Positions 26,372-40,300 of a DNA stretch of 64,000 bases are shown here, piece by piece. The position numbers and the translations under genes are program-made. Location: NCBI GenBank assembly GCA_018857735.1, contig JABMCL010001087.1:1277501-1341500 (forward strand), given 5' to 3'. Below the pieces are notes generated by a model. The model searched no databases, was not told the DNA's origin, and saw nothing but the letters and a program-made list of their open reading frames with translations. The stretch is from Alviniconcha marisindica (Eukaryota > Mollusca > Gastropoda > Provannidae). Positions within the stretch are counted from its first letter, which is position 1. Each line of letters opens with the position of its first letter.

Positions 26372-27706
26372 CTGTAATAAAAAGTTATTGATTTATCATT
26401 TTCATCAAGAAACAAACAGCATTGTACATCTTGTTGAAATAGTAATGTTCAACATATTTCTTACATCATTTGCTGTTTATGTCAAGAAAGCTTAAATTTG
26501 AGGGGAAAAAATCATCAAATCTTCCTTGTCACATATTGTTCTATTAAAGAATAACTGTTTATGTTTCAAAATGTGTTGCTTTTTATTCATTTAAAAATGT
26601 TCAAGATTGGCTGTATGTTGAACGTTATGTATTGCAACAAACTATGCTAGCATGCTGTTCTGTGTGACACAGAACAACAACAGTTTACTTGGTAATACTC
26701 ATGTGGATCACATCTTGTAAGATCAGTTGGGTTTTCACAGTTTACTGCATGATTAGCAGCACAGTGATGTGGGCTTGTTGTAATGTGTAATGTTCAACAT
26801 CTTGTCACAAATCACACTGAAAGTCAAATTTCTCAGGAATGAAGAGCAGCACTGCCTTCTCCCTTCACTGGTGGATGACTTCACATGTGTTCATTCCAAA
26901 AATGCATTACTCACTCACATCTTGTCAACTTTATTTTCTAGTACCTCTGTCCTCTTTTCTTGCGCACCTTTTGGCACTAAGTCATATATACAATCACACT
27001 GGCAAGGTGAGATTAAGCTGGTGTGCCACACACAACGGTCGGTTGATTCATGCGCCATGGCATGACTTCATTGTTTCAATGTTGCACAAGTCCAACCAAC
27101 CAGCCAATCAGAAGCATATCTGAGTATTTGTGTAGACATTTTCACAGACCAAAGACTGCAAAGCTCAAACTGTGTTGGTGAAGAGAGTGTTTGGAATGCA
27201 AAAGTGTCCACGAACACTTCACGGTTCCTATTAAGAACCAGCTTAAGAACTGACGTCGATAAGAAATCACACAACCTGCTCTATATGGCTGTTCAAAGCC
27301 TTAGTTTCAAGCGGCAGAATAAACTTCAGAATGATTAAATGATCATGCCAATCCATAAACTGCAATTTGAAATGTAACAAACCCAACTTCATGCCTGTCT
27401 AGAATGATGGATGGTCATAGTTTTAGCTCTCAGCTTTACCCAAGTACCAGAGCTATCAGTATCGTATTTCACTTTTACCCAACTTCGCAAGGTCAAGATA
27501 ATAAAAGAAAAAAACAATTAAATCATATCATGAAGTCACCCACTTTACCTTAAGACTAACCTTATTAAGTATAAACATTTAATTAGCTCTGATTGTCTCA
27601 ATGGTGCCATATCACTGTCATAAATAAAGACTTGTTGAAACGCTCACCTTCAAATTTAGATTTCCACTACTGTCAATGTCAATAAACATTTTTGCTTCAT
27701 AACATT

Positions 27707-27712
27707 TTTATT
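27707..27712 (-). terminator. Candidate WTAP polyadenylation signal
   Basis: The first clear AATAAA on the minus strand after the WTAP stop lies about 800 bp downstream. This would give a 3' UTR of ordinary length. Confidence 0.35.
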
Positions 27713-28504
27713 TAAAAAAAATTAAGTGGCTATCCCTTTTGTGCCAGGTCACCTGGCTTAAAAAGACAGTTACTTAAGTTAGTAAGAAACAAAAATGTTT
27801 AATGTCAAAGAAGACAACACTGTTACATGGCAGGCTAACTAAACACAAAGTTAGGATAACTTTTCATTAAACAGTTAAACTGCAGTCTCAAAAGTATCAA
27901 ATATGTGTTTACAGAATAAAATTCTGAACAAAACATTCTTGGAACGATCCCTTCTAATATTTTTGTCCAAAAAGTTAATTGTGAATATAATGCATTCATG
28001 CTGCATACTGATAAATAGAATGCCATGAACAGAAAAGTCAAACTGATTCAGCATTCACTGAAGACAAGTACAGTAAACCTGCTGCATCGAATCTGCTAAA
28101 ATGAACCAGCTAAACTGTAATCAACATTATGTTGCAAAACCAAACACAGAAGTTTTTAAACATAACAACCACCTTACAACCACTTATCACTAGTGATTTT
28201 GGTAAAAAGGAAGAAAAGAAAAAAAAGGCTCACTGTGAAAGAAGGAAACTGACACAATAATTCTCTTCTAACTATACCTATGCTCAACACCTATGTCCTC
28301 TTGTCAATAAAAGAGTTTAAAAGATAGTTTCTAAGAAATGAAAGCACCAAAAGGTCCCTTTAGAACTGACCATCCAGCATCTCAGCACAAAACATGCACA
28401 CTGACCTCCAACAACAAAATTGACCACTAAAGAACTCAACAAACACAATGCAGTGTGGATACACTGAACACAAATCATCCACTCACATACTCTCTTCCTG
28501 TCTC

Positions 28505-29301
28505 TCATTTTTCACTCTCCCCACCCGATGGAGACACCCCTTCCAATCCCCCATTGCGGATAGGATTTGCATCAGGTGTCACTGTTTTCAGGTCCACATT
28601 ACCTGGCTTGTTGTAGTCTCTGTCTCCTTTTGGAAGGCTGTCTGCTGTTTGATTATCATGCTGCACCTTTGTCGCCGAAACACTTTGGGCTTGATCACAT
28701 GCCTGGTCTGTGCGCAGGTCTGAAGTGTCTGCCGTTGCCAATGAACAGTCGTGTTGGCTGTTTTCCACCACAGCTTCTGTAGTCCTGCCATTCGCTTGTT
28801 GTTTCTGAGCACCATCTATGTCATCTCCCCCTCCGCTACTCCTCTTGCCCAGCCCCTGGCTGGGGGTTTGCTGCGTAGTCTCTGCTTTCAGGGCGGAAGT
28901 CTGAGGACTAAGGGAATCTGTAGTTCGTGCCTTGTTGGCTTCACTGCCAGTCGCACCGGTACTCTTGGTCTCTGATCTCACCTCCACAACACTGGGCACC
29001 TCTGCACTGCTGTTGCATGTAGTCTCTGGTATACAGCCATCACCCCCACACGTCCCAACACCATCACCACCACCACCAATATTGCTGTCTGCTGATGTCA
29101 CACTGTTGATGCTGCTGTTTGTTTTTGCAGGCTCTTGCTTTACTGACGATGAGGTGGCTTGTGATGTCCTTAATCGAGCAAGATCTGCTTCTAAGGTGGC
29201 AGAATGTTCTTTTGTATCCTTAAGTTGTTGCTGCAGCACGTAGATCATGCTCTGCATTCCCTCTACGTCCTCCTCCAGTTCACTGACAAACTCGTTCATC
29301 T
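28505..29301 (-). CDS. WTAP: WTAP last coding exon with stop
   Basis: The 797-nt exon opens with EMNEFVSELEEDVEGMQSM and IYVLQQQLKD, the end of the conserved coiled coil. About 230 residues of low-complexity tail follow, with a glycine run (GGGGDGVGTCGGDG) and many Ser, Thr and Gln. Stop TGA is read from 28507. A long unstructured tail is also seen in other WTAP proteins, but its sequence is lineage-specific. Confidence 0.92.
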
Positions 29302-32300
29302 CTGTCACCATATAAAATACAGCAAACAATTACACATTGAAAAACTGAGATACATCAATAGATATATACCAGTCATCTACTTGTTAGTGCCAAACAACAA
29401 GCAGTTAAACAAAACATGCCTATTTCATCAAAACTGTAAATGTCCTATTCAATAATTACACTACTGGAGCTCCGAAACAGACCATCTGTTTAAAAAATAA
29501 AGTGCCAAGTAAAGCCAAGAGTTTTGTCATCAGAAAATGCCTATCATCTCTTTTGAATAATCATCAGTCAAAATGGAATTATATAGGTGGTCTAGTCCAC
29601 TGAAAAGGCTGCATAAATAGTGTCAAATAAGGCCAAGATTTTGTCACCAGGAAATGCCTATTATCTCCTTTCAACAGTCATCAGTCAAAATGGAATTATA
29701 TGTGTGGTCGTCCATTCATCAAAATGAAATTGTATGTGTGGTCTAACCTGTTCAATTAATGTGTGTTCTAGTCCACTCAAATAACAATCACACAAAGTCT
29801 AAATTAGTGCATTTTCTCGAAACAGAAACCAAATTGATAAAGCATCAGACTCTACTGATAGGAATCAAATAATGAGACACATAGAAGTTTTTCACTCTAT
29901 TTCTGTTTCTTAAAAATCAGCATTGGACAGTGTGTTGCCATTTTGTGCTCAGCAGTCAGTACCATGGACATCATAAAGCCAGACTGTGTGGTGAAAGTAT
30001 CAAATACTTCACAATCTAACCTTTTTCTGATCTCCTTTTGCTAAACAGTGAACCAGCAAGGCTGCACTTTGAGGTGCTCATATTTAAAACAAAAAAGTAC
30101 TTCTTAGGTACTAACTTTGGCTTTAACAGAATGACCAAATGAAAAAAACAGATCAAAAATATTTGCACATTTTCTACATTTTCAGGCTAACTTGTGCCTT
30201 CTGTTTGGTTCCCATTTAAGCTAGTTGAAAGAAGAAGAAAAAACTTTCATTTAAAGAATCTGAAAGAAGAAATATCTTTCCCAAACAGGGCAGCCAACAC
30301 TAAAGTAACAGATAAAGTGCAGGTAAACTTGTTCATTGAGGCCAATACCCAAGAACAGCATTTATCTGCCAGTGAGAATCCACTCTTAAATGTAACAAAG
30401 CAAAGCAAAAGGCCCATCAATGACAGCCATTTTGAAGTTACTGTAAAGAAATGCAAGAATAATTCCTGGCAGTAGAAATACACCTCTTTCTCATAGATTG
30501 ACAACTGAGAGGCACACAAGGCAATTCTAATTTTTAGTACTTCAGGTTAGATACTATTTGTATACGTTCAAGTGACAATACTTCCTAATCCTATACAGAC
30601 TTTGCAAGGCATTCAGTGTAATATGACTTCCCTCTAGCACTTCCAAAATCACATACTGGCTAAAGGCACTTGATATAGAGTGCAGTCCAACAGTGCGAGA
30701 AGAGTTATGCTTGCCTTTCTGGTTGACCCTCACATGACTAGACACAGTTAGCACTTGTGATCACTGCTGGAGTTCATAAACAGTAATGCTGCTTTACACT
30801 TGCTCAGAATCAGGTGAACCATCTACCATCAAAAATGTAACTGACAATTGCCAAAGCTCTAAGAGTTTGCACAAAAATGCATTCTTCTTGTACAAAGCTG
30901 TCAAATGGCTGCAGACTCTTCAGCAACATCACACTTTTCGTCACCTGTTGTCAGAACATGGCAGTTTGTACACTGCTGCTTCAATGAAGCTAAATACAGC
31001 TGCAATTCAACATACTCCATATCAACTACCTTTGCCATAGTTAAGGAATAGAATTGTGGAAACACACCATCCTGGTTGGTCTTCATTTCAGCCACCATGG
31101 TCTTGTGAAGAGCAATCTCTGCTTCCAGTTTTGCTGTGCGCCCAGATGATATCATCTTGCCTAACTCCTCATTCTCTTGGAGAAGCATGCGACATTTTGC
31201 CATGAGTCGCTTGCCCATTTGACTGAAATAGCAACAGATTTTTACTCCTTACTCAAGTAGCAAGACACAAACAGGCAAACACAAAAATGGACCAGGCACT
31301 GAAGCTGAAGAAAGAATGACATCACTAAATGAGAGGATCATGAGGTATGAAATACAACAGCACCCACACCACAAATAACAACAAATGAACAAAAGTTGGG
31401 ATGTCAAGCTGCACAGCATCTCCTGGTCATCATCTCGAAAGTGAATGCCTGAGTGAAATAAAAAACTAAAAAACTTTGAATTAAAAGCAAACCACAGCAA
31501 CAAAAATCAAAGGGTAAAATTCTTAGTATATATATTTATAGTTAGAATGAAACAATACTCTGAAGATTATTAGTACATATATATTTATTTTATAGTTAGA
31601 ATGAAACAATCAATGATCTGAAGATTATTAAGCATTTATCATCGAAACAATCAATGATCTGAAGATTATTAAGCATTTATCATCTGAATGAAGCAATAAG
31701 AGCAAATTTAGTTTTACTCCACACATATAATGAGCATGATGAAGTATTTAGGGGCTAAATGTTTACTCTGAACATACTAGGCTATGCCACAAAGCAGCAC
31801 AATTTTGTAAAATACTCCACACGGTCACTCTCAAGTGTTGACACCATAGCAAATGGCACATGTATAACCAACATACACAATTTTTATCTTTTTTCTACCC
31901 AACAAATCACTGATTTCATGCAATGTCAAAAGTTTGTTTTACACAACTTTTCATTTGATAATAGTACTTTATCCCTGATGACCAATAAGGTCACTTGATC
32001 AGACAGGAGAGAGAGGGATGGTTAACAAGGGAGTATGAAGGGTTGGAAAATAACTAAAAGCTGGAAATAAACAACTTACCTCTTCTAAAAAATAATTAAG
32101 TTAATAACATTAACATGAAAACAAAAAGAAGTACAAGCCGGAAAAGTGTAAGTTCAGCTGACCCACATTCAAATCAGAAAGATGAAACTTTTCTGTTTGT
32201 TTTGTAAAGTTTCTTATTCTTTCCCCATTTCCTCCAATTCTCAGTATTCTATATCAATTCTGTCAAATAGTCCAAGGACATCAAAATCTTTATTAATGAT

Positions 32301-32586
32301 CAAGTATCTGCAAAAATGCAAATACTAGCTTCTTAGCAGGAAAGGCTTCTGTTGGGTTCTTATATACTTTCTTCAGACATCTTCATGATCACGTCTGCAT
32401 ATAACAACTATATGAAGTTGGATTCTCATGAAAACAGAACTTTCAAGGGGCTTTTTAAATCCACTGTGACTTTGGTTTAAATAATTTTAAGTACCAATGA
32501 CAAATGTCACTGTCTGATCTACATAACTGTACAGCTGTATAGTCTAACCATGACTGGACTAGAACATGGACAATGTACAGTTAGTT

Positions 32587-32655
<69 letters not shown>

Positions 32656-35600
32656 TGTGTTGTTGTTGTTGTTGCTTTTTAGTTTTTTTGATGTTGTTGC
32701 TTTTGTGTGTTTTGTTGTTGTTATTTTGTTGTTGTCATTTTTGTTTTTTTGTTGGGGGGGGGGGGGGGGGAGAGAGATCAGGAACTGTATCTTTATACCA
32801 TATTGAAATCTAGTCAACATATTTAATAATCATACAGTTTAAACTTGATTGGTAAGAATTGATTAAGTATTACAACTTTCAGTTTCAACACCAGTGTTAC
32901 AAAGAAAAAAGAAAGAAAAAAAGATTGACTTTGTCTTGATGCCAATTATCAAAATTACAGTGTGTAAACAAAAATGGCACTAAACTATATAAAGTTTCTA
33001 CCACAGTCCAGAAGCAGCTTAACAGTAACAGTGATACTGATAATTACACAGACATCCAGTTCCAAAGTTCAATTCTGTGGTGCAATTTTGTTGTTGTTGT
33101 TTTTGTTTTGGTCACGTTGTTTTTGTAAAGAACTGAAACTGAATTTTCATGCCAAATTCCCTTTCATTAATATGTATTTCTTGTGCTTAGTTCATTGTGT
33201 CAAATATCTACATGCAACAAAATATTCATCTTAGCTCTTACAAAATAGAAGAGTCTCTTTTGTGCCAATGCCATGTATGTTTTGGTGTTCGACATGCTGA
33301 ACCTATTACTTGGCATGAAGATTCCTTGGAACACAAGGAGTCTATATATCCATAGTATGGATAACTCATCCCTTGCTAAATAACACAGTAACAGTAACAC
33401 TAAAGATTACTGACACAAACAAGTTGGTCTATGAAGGAAAGACAGGGTGATATATAAACTTAACTGTGGCCCAGTTTCTCAGGTAGTCCTGTAGTCTAAT
33501 GGTTAGCACTCCAGACTCTCAGATCAGTGATTCCAAGTTCAAATGTCAGTGGAACCTTAAAAGAATCCCATCTCTCCCACCCCCCACCCCTTATTTAGTT
33601 GGCACTACACCCAAAGCATCGAAACATGTGCAGTCATTTTTTTCTGTGCAAGTTTGGAAATAAAATGACAAGATAGTCTACACTGCTACATAACATGCAT
33701 GTGTTATTATTACAAAAAAATCTGATCAAAAGAATGTGTTTACAAGCAATGCACTGTGGATTGTACATTCTTTTCTTTTTTTCATCTTAACTTTACCTTT
33801 TTATTAACCATGGAGGCTTTACTGCTTGTGCCCTTGCTGCCTGGGCATTTTAAGCCTTGCTGCTAAAAACAACAACACAGCCGCTGTGTTCAGAGCTCAT
33901 TATTTCCATTTCTACACAAGGCAGAGCTGCCAAAATTTGCACACTTTATTAAAATGAACAGGTGTGGCACACACACACATGTGTTTGAGAAGTTAACCAG
34001 ACCAGAATGCACTGACTGATGTCACAGCTTTAAAGACTGCATCACCACTTTCTAAAATACAACTCCCAACATAAAGACAGAAGTGCATACCCCCCCCCCC
34101 CCCCCCCAGCAGAATGGCTGTATCTTGATTCTTATCTCTCAAGCCAGTGTACTGTCAGAAAGAAATTAAGAAAAGATGAATCCATTTAAATACAGACTTT
34201 AGTCAAACCTTGCAGGATGGGAAACTGGTATTGTCAAGACACTTTACTGTAGGATACAAAAGATGCACATGTACCATCAACAGTTTAAAAAGAGTACCAC
34301 AATCTCAATTTTCAAGAACCGTGCCAAATTTTACTGATTTACAAGGGTTTCTAGTGCCTTAGAAAGTGATCACCAACATTATTATTATTCTACATATGCA
34401 ACAAATTATACCACACCATACACTTTTAGCTCAGCTTTTTTGGCAAATCAAAGGCACTACAGTGGCTATTCTACTATAGTCCTTTTAGATTGTTATTATT
34501 TGTGGCATCAAGAAACAGCCCCTCAAATTGTGTGTACATGTTTTACTTGTCACAATTTGCAAAATGCACAATTACGTGCAATTCAAAACTGCCTCATACA
34601 CACAAATAATGTAGGGACATAGGGACAGTCAACAATGAAAAATCTAAAAGTGGGGGGTCCATGCGCTGTAGAATGCCTCAAGTGGGGTCCACAGACAAGG
34701 ATCTGGAGTGGTTCAAGGAGACAAGAACCCCTCAAGTTGATGAATATTTTCTGTGTTTTTTTCACGGGGAAAGGGGTAAGGAGCCAAAGAAAGAAAGAGG
34801 GAAAAACCCTACTTTTTCAAGCTTTCAAATTAACATATAAAGTTGCCATATAATATCAAAGTTTGCAAGATTCTCTGTTTTGCAACTATTTATCCATCCA
34901 TATTACAGGCATACATGGAATCTAGTCACAGTTGATGTTTTGTTGCTTTTGTTTTTTTCAATTGCCAGTTTTACCTACAAATGAGATAATGAACTAACAG
35001 ACTGTGTCCATTGAAAGAACGGAAGAAAAAGAAACCCTTAAATTCTACAGCTAAGAATGCAATGTCAATTTAAAAAATAAAAATAAAAACAATAGTAAAA
35101 ACAAAAATGGTGGCAGAAAGGAAAAAAAGTTTGTTTATGTTTTTTTTAAATCTGGTCAATACCTGCTTCACAATCACATACTGATACTGAAAATATCTGA
35201 CAGAAATCAGTTTACTTTGGCTAACCATTATAAGGTTTATCAAAAGTGAAAATACAGCAGGATCTGCTATGACTCATGTAGACAGATAGTGATGTTTTCT
35301 CATGCACAGCGGTCATAGTTAATTAGTTTTATGGTGTACCAGTGTTTGATACTGGTCATATCATAATCTTCATGGCAAAACTGCCATCTGCTCTCAGCTC
35401 AACTTTGCTTGATTCAAAATCTTTGAAGTGTGAAATTGTTTTGCAAGTCAAGCCACAAGTAACAAGCCTCACAAATATATGTGGACAAATGGTTCTCATA
35501 TGCTTGTTCCAAAACAGTTTAACAGTTTTAGATAGATCAGTCTTTGTTAGTTTGTTTTGTCTCTATGTACTGAATCTCAAACAGTTCAAATGTAACATGT

Positions 35601-35851
35601 AACAGAATGAGAATGTACTGTGTGAGAATAGTCAGCAAAAATGGACCCAGTGTCAAAACTGGCAGAGAACCATATAACGTTTTAAAAGATTTACAACAAT
35701 ATTATTTTTTATGAGCCATGGAGTTCCAAAATAATAATACTGATGTGTACCTTAAGTGTCTAAACTGCACAGGCTCTAAGCACTTACACATTCTTTAAGT
35801 GTACATACAATTGTCAAGATTCAATGCATCACACACACACACACACACACA

Positions 35852-35892
<41 letters not shown>

Positions 35893-37336
35893 TTGTAACT
35901 CAGGGCAATGGGACTGTAGAAAAGGTTCTTGAAATGAGGAAGGTTTTCAAGGAAGATTTGAAACAACCGACACAGGCAGAATGATGGACAGAAACAGGCA
36001 GTTGGTTCCAGACAGTTGGGACATGGTAATGGAAATTGCCAATTTTGTGCCAATGGGCAGAATCTGACAACCATTTTTAGCCTCAGGCTACCACTGTTGA
36101 ATCTTGAATTGCTTGGTCTGGTGCTGCACCACCCCCCCTCCCCACTCCACCCACCTCAATTCAAAGTCAATCACATTTATTTGAAGTTGGATAACTCCAG
36201 TGTTTCTGTACAAGTCTGCACCAAACTTTGCAGGATGATAGAAGAGGTGATAGAGTATTTCACGACTTAAGAAAAACATGGGTAGCCATGACAACAGCTT
36301 GGTGGTAACCTTCACAGAAAAGTGTGCAACATGCAACAAAAAGAAAATAGTTAAAAATGAATCTGGGAAAAATGTCTAATCAATATTAATGACAATGAGT
36401 ACTTGCCTTTGTCCACTTCCCCAGTAAAATAATTTTTGGGCTCAAAAACTAAGCCTCACTATCAGTGTGCCAAAACAATATTTGATGCACTTCCTCCTCC
36501 AATCCATGTTTTAAAATAGAAAAACTATTTTTTAACCATTTTTGACAATTAAAATGCATGCAAAAAAATGGGTCTTTAACAAAGTGAAATGTAACTCAAG
36601 GGAAAAAATTCTGAACATGATCAACTGGGAAAAATGTGGATTTGCACAAAGAATGAAGTGGTTTTATTCATTATAGACACATTCAGTGAATGATGTAAAC
36701 CACTTTCCTGAACAAAGGTACACACTGTACGTATGAGCAAAGGGAGGCAAACATCTATATTTCCTTCCATATCATGTGTGCCATTTTTGAAAACAACTGA
36801 ATGAATTTGCAAATTACCCCCCCCCCCCTTTTTTTAAAATTTTCTTGGGGTGTGGGGCAAGGAGGCCAAGTATGTTCAATCAATCATGCCTTAACAGGAA
36901 AGGGACTGATTTGCCAATTAATTGCATCCCTCTTCCCCTGATTTCTCTTTTTCAAAAGAGAAAACAAGTATTTCACTTTATAATTATGCTTGTTACTTCA
37001 GTGTTTTTGTTTGTTGTTTTTTGTCCACATACATTACCATTTTAGATAACTGTCCTGTTCAAAAAAAATCAAAAAAAAATCCCTATCAGTTCAATCTTTA
37101 AAATTTCATTAAGTGTAACTTTAAAATTCAAAATATTTAGGCCACTAAGACTCGTACGAAAGTATAAACAATAACTGGAGGTTGTCACATGCAAAGTGAA
37201 ACAGCAGCTAACATACACAGGCTCAGATTTTTTTAACATTATTTTTATTTACTTTTTTCAAGCACTTGGGAAAGATATGTTGTCTCCCTTACACTGGTTT
37301 CTCTCACTAATCAAATATTTGCCCCAGCTATGAAAA

Positions 37337-37393
<57 letters not shown>

Positions 37394-40300
37394 CTACTGG
37401 CAACGTAAAATAAACCATACAAAGCTTGAACTTGATCAGTTAAAAATCCAACCTCTCCACTTGAGAAAACAACATTTAAAAAAAAAAAAAAAAAAATTGC
37501 TGCCAAAGGTGGCTGGATATCCTTATGAGCACCTATCAGTGTATACCATCTACTCATTTTTTATGCCAGTCAAAACCTGCCCAATATCAGATTAAATATT
37601 ACAGTTAAGGACATCAGCCTGGTCACTCTTTCCCATACTACCCCAGGTATGGATATATCCATGCCAATGACCTTTCCTTTCCTACCAGGTACAGATATAT
37701 CAATAGTCAGTCCCTACATTGCTATTGCTCTTGCTCAGCACTAAACCCTGTTTGGTTCACAATATCAGCCTGGACCACATCCTGAATGATAGTACCATTT
37801 AATGTGAATTTCTTGTACTTGTGGGTTCTTCAGTTAAAGACCCTTTTTGGGTTGTTTTTTTTTTACCAGCGATGATCAACAAGAGTCAAATTTTCAATGC
37901 TGGTGAAGCTGCTGAAATAATGAATTATGACAGTGATGAAATGGAGGAATCAACCTAATATGAAGCAGAGTCTGATGAGGAATTAGACCTGTCAGTTATC
38001 CAAATGTTATTCCTCCACTTTTGGTCACAGTCTCTACATTAGTTCCAAAGTTGTGCCATGTTTTGATATATCCATGAATTTGACTATTATATGGCAGCTC
38101 CACCAGCGGTCTGAGGCACAAAGAAGGCTCAGCACAAGTGAAGTAAAAATGTTTCCCAAAAAATCAAGCCTTAAAGTCACTCTTAGACTAACGTGCATGG
38201 CAAAAATTAATACAATACTGTTTGAACTCCAAACCATACACAATTAAACATGACTTCTGAGGGAAATTCATTATCGGGGACACTGTGTAAATGTTTCTAA
38301 ATAGAACAAATTATCACAGCCAGCTGGAGACATACTACAAACTGATACTCTTTTTTTTAAGTAACACAACAATAACATTTTTAAAAATGATAATAAATGC
38401 ATAAATCAGTAAAACAGATAAAATTCATTGCACATACTCAATAATCAGACTAAGCACAGAGAGGACACACTGAAAAATAATGGATGATCTCCCTTGCTGG
38501 CACACAAGTAACAGCCCCATCGTATTTGTAGACCACTCGAAGCAGAAGAATCAGCTCCTGGTATTCAGTAGGTGTGTGACAGGCATGCATGTCATGCAGA
38601 AACTGAAGACTGGAACAGGATGACAGTAAACTTCCCTCCATCTGTTGCTTGTGTTCTGAGCTTCACGAAAAATGACACAGAATAATTTTACAAAATTGGC
38701 AGATCAGCTCCTGGTGCTATCATCTGCTGCCAATGAAAATGAATACAGGTGGCTCACTGAGGATTTAAAGCAACCAGCTCCTGTTTGGTAAGTAACCTCC
38801 ATTAAGAAAGCTTGAAGTGGACGAAAAAGAATCAGATCCTGGCATCCTCAACACACAGTGGCAAATGCTGATACAAAGAGGCTTGAAGCTGAACTTGCTG
38901 AATACGAAAGTGTGGAGAAAACAGAATCAAGCTGTTGAAAATGCTGGGTAAAACTTCACTGAAGACACAAAATGGAATACCGACTTTCCAACAACCACAC
39001 ATTATCTGATGTATCAGCTTCATTTCTTTTCTCTTTCTGTGCAGATTTTCCACCAATGTCTTCTTCTTCTTTTTTTCTCCTCCTCACTCTCTTGCTCCAC
39101 ATCCCGAACCCCTTGAAACACTGTCATTCAAAGCAGGGGTGACAGAATGCACACACATGGCCAATTCTCATGCACATTCTCAATCTCACTACACCACACA
39201 AAACAGCTGAATGTCCAAGTGTCGCACATTTGTAGCCTACCACACATCAGGATCCACAGAAACGTCAACAGTTCTGGCAGCTTTGTAGTCAACACACACT
39301 CCAGCATGAAAAACTCCACAGCAGATAAAAATGCTGAAGCTGGCCTTAGGAAAAAAACTATCTTATACCGTCTTTATTCTTCTTTTCTTTTTTTCTTTTG
39401 ACATGTTCCTGCATGCCATTTCTTCACAAACACACTTCAACAAATGAAGTATTAGTGAGGTATTGACTAACACATGGCTAAACACTAGATATTTTTGACA
39501 GTACCTTAATGATGATAAAATTGAAATGGATGATGATGGTGGTGGTAATAATAATGACCTGAGAAAAGAGAGGGAGAGAGTCTGTGGTGATGTCACACAA
39601 TGCAGAAAGAACACAGGCACCCAATCCAAACCTTTCCATGTAAAGGTAGCACATCTTTGCACGGTAATAAATACACAAGATATAACCGTCAATAAAGTTC
39701 ACACAAAGTTCATCTGTTATCAAGTGTACCCTAAACAGTTTAATAGATCATTAAAAAATGTACCATTATCCTAAACGTGATGACCCAAAAATATCTGCTG
39801 CATATGATGGAAGTATGAGCAGTCAATATGTGACTTATTTGTAAATAAAGGGAGGTGACATAAAATGCCTCTCAAATATTACACTGATTCCATTCTCTGT
39901 CCTTTAATTTTTTCTTTATGAGTTTATCAATCTGTAGCATAATTGGAGACAAACTGAACGAACATTCTTTAATCAATTATTCAAGGTCTGGTGTGTATAA
40001 AACGTTAGGTTTTATACAAATGACTTATCTCTGTAATCTTTTTTTCAGCCCAACAGTCCCTACTTGTGGGTTCAGCTGTGTTAGTTTATTTTCTACACGT
40101 CTCTTTCTGCCAATATCTGTTTTGCAAAAACCATTGTCTTGCTTATTTGTTTCTGTTTTCTTAATGTACATCAAATTCTGTTCAAATTAAAAGCATTCTG
40201 CACAACACCAAATTCTACACCATTGTACCACTCAGAATAAAGTATATGGAAAATGTTTCAGAAGTGATCTTGAGTGATTTTTCTCTCTAAATGAGATTTT

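Noticed and set aside
33486..33556. tRNA-Gln or tRNA-Glu gene
   Set aside because: D-arm-like and T-arm-like pieces occur, but the stems do not pair and box B is imperfect.
37873..38020. Acidic frame with YDSDEMEEST as a transposase N-terminus
   Set aside because: Too short, with an internal stop and no terminal repeats found; noted only in the intron entry.
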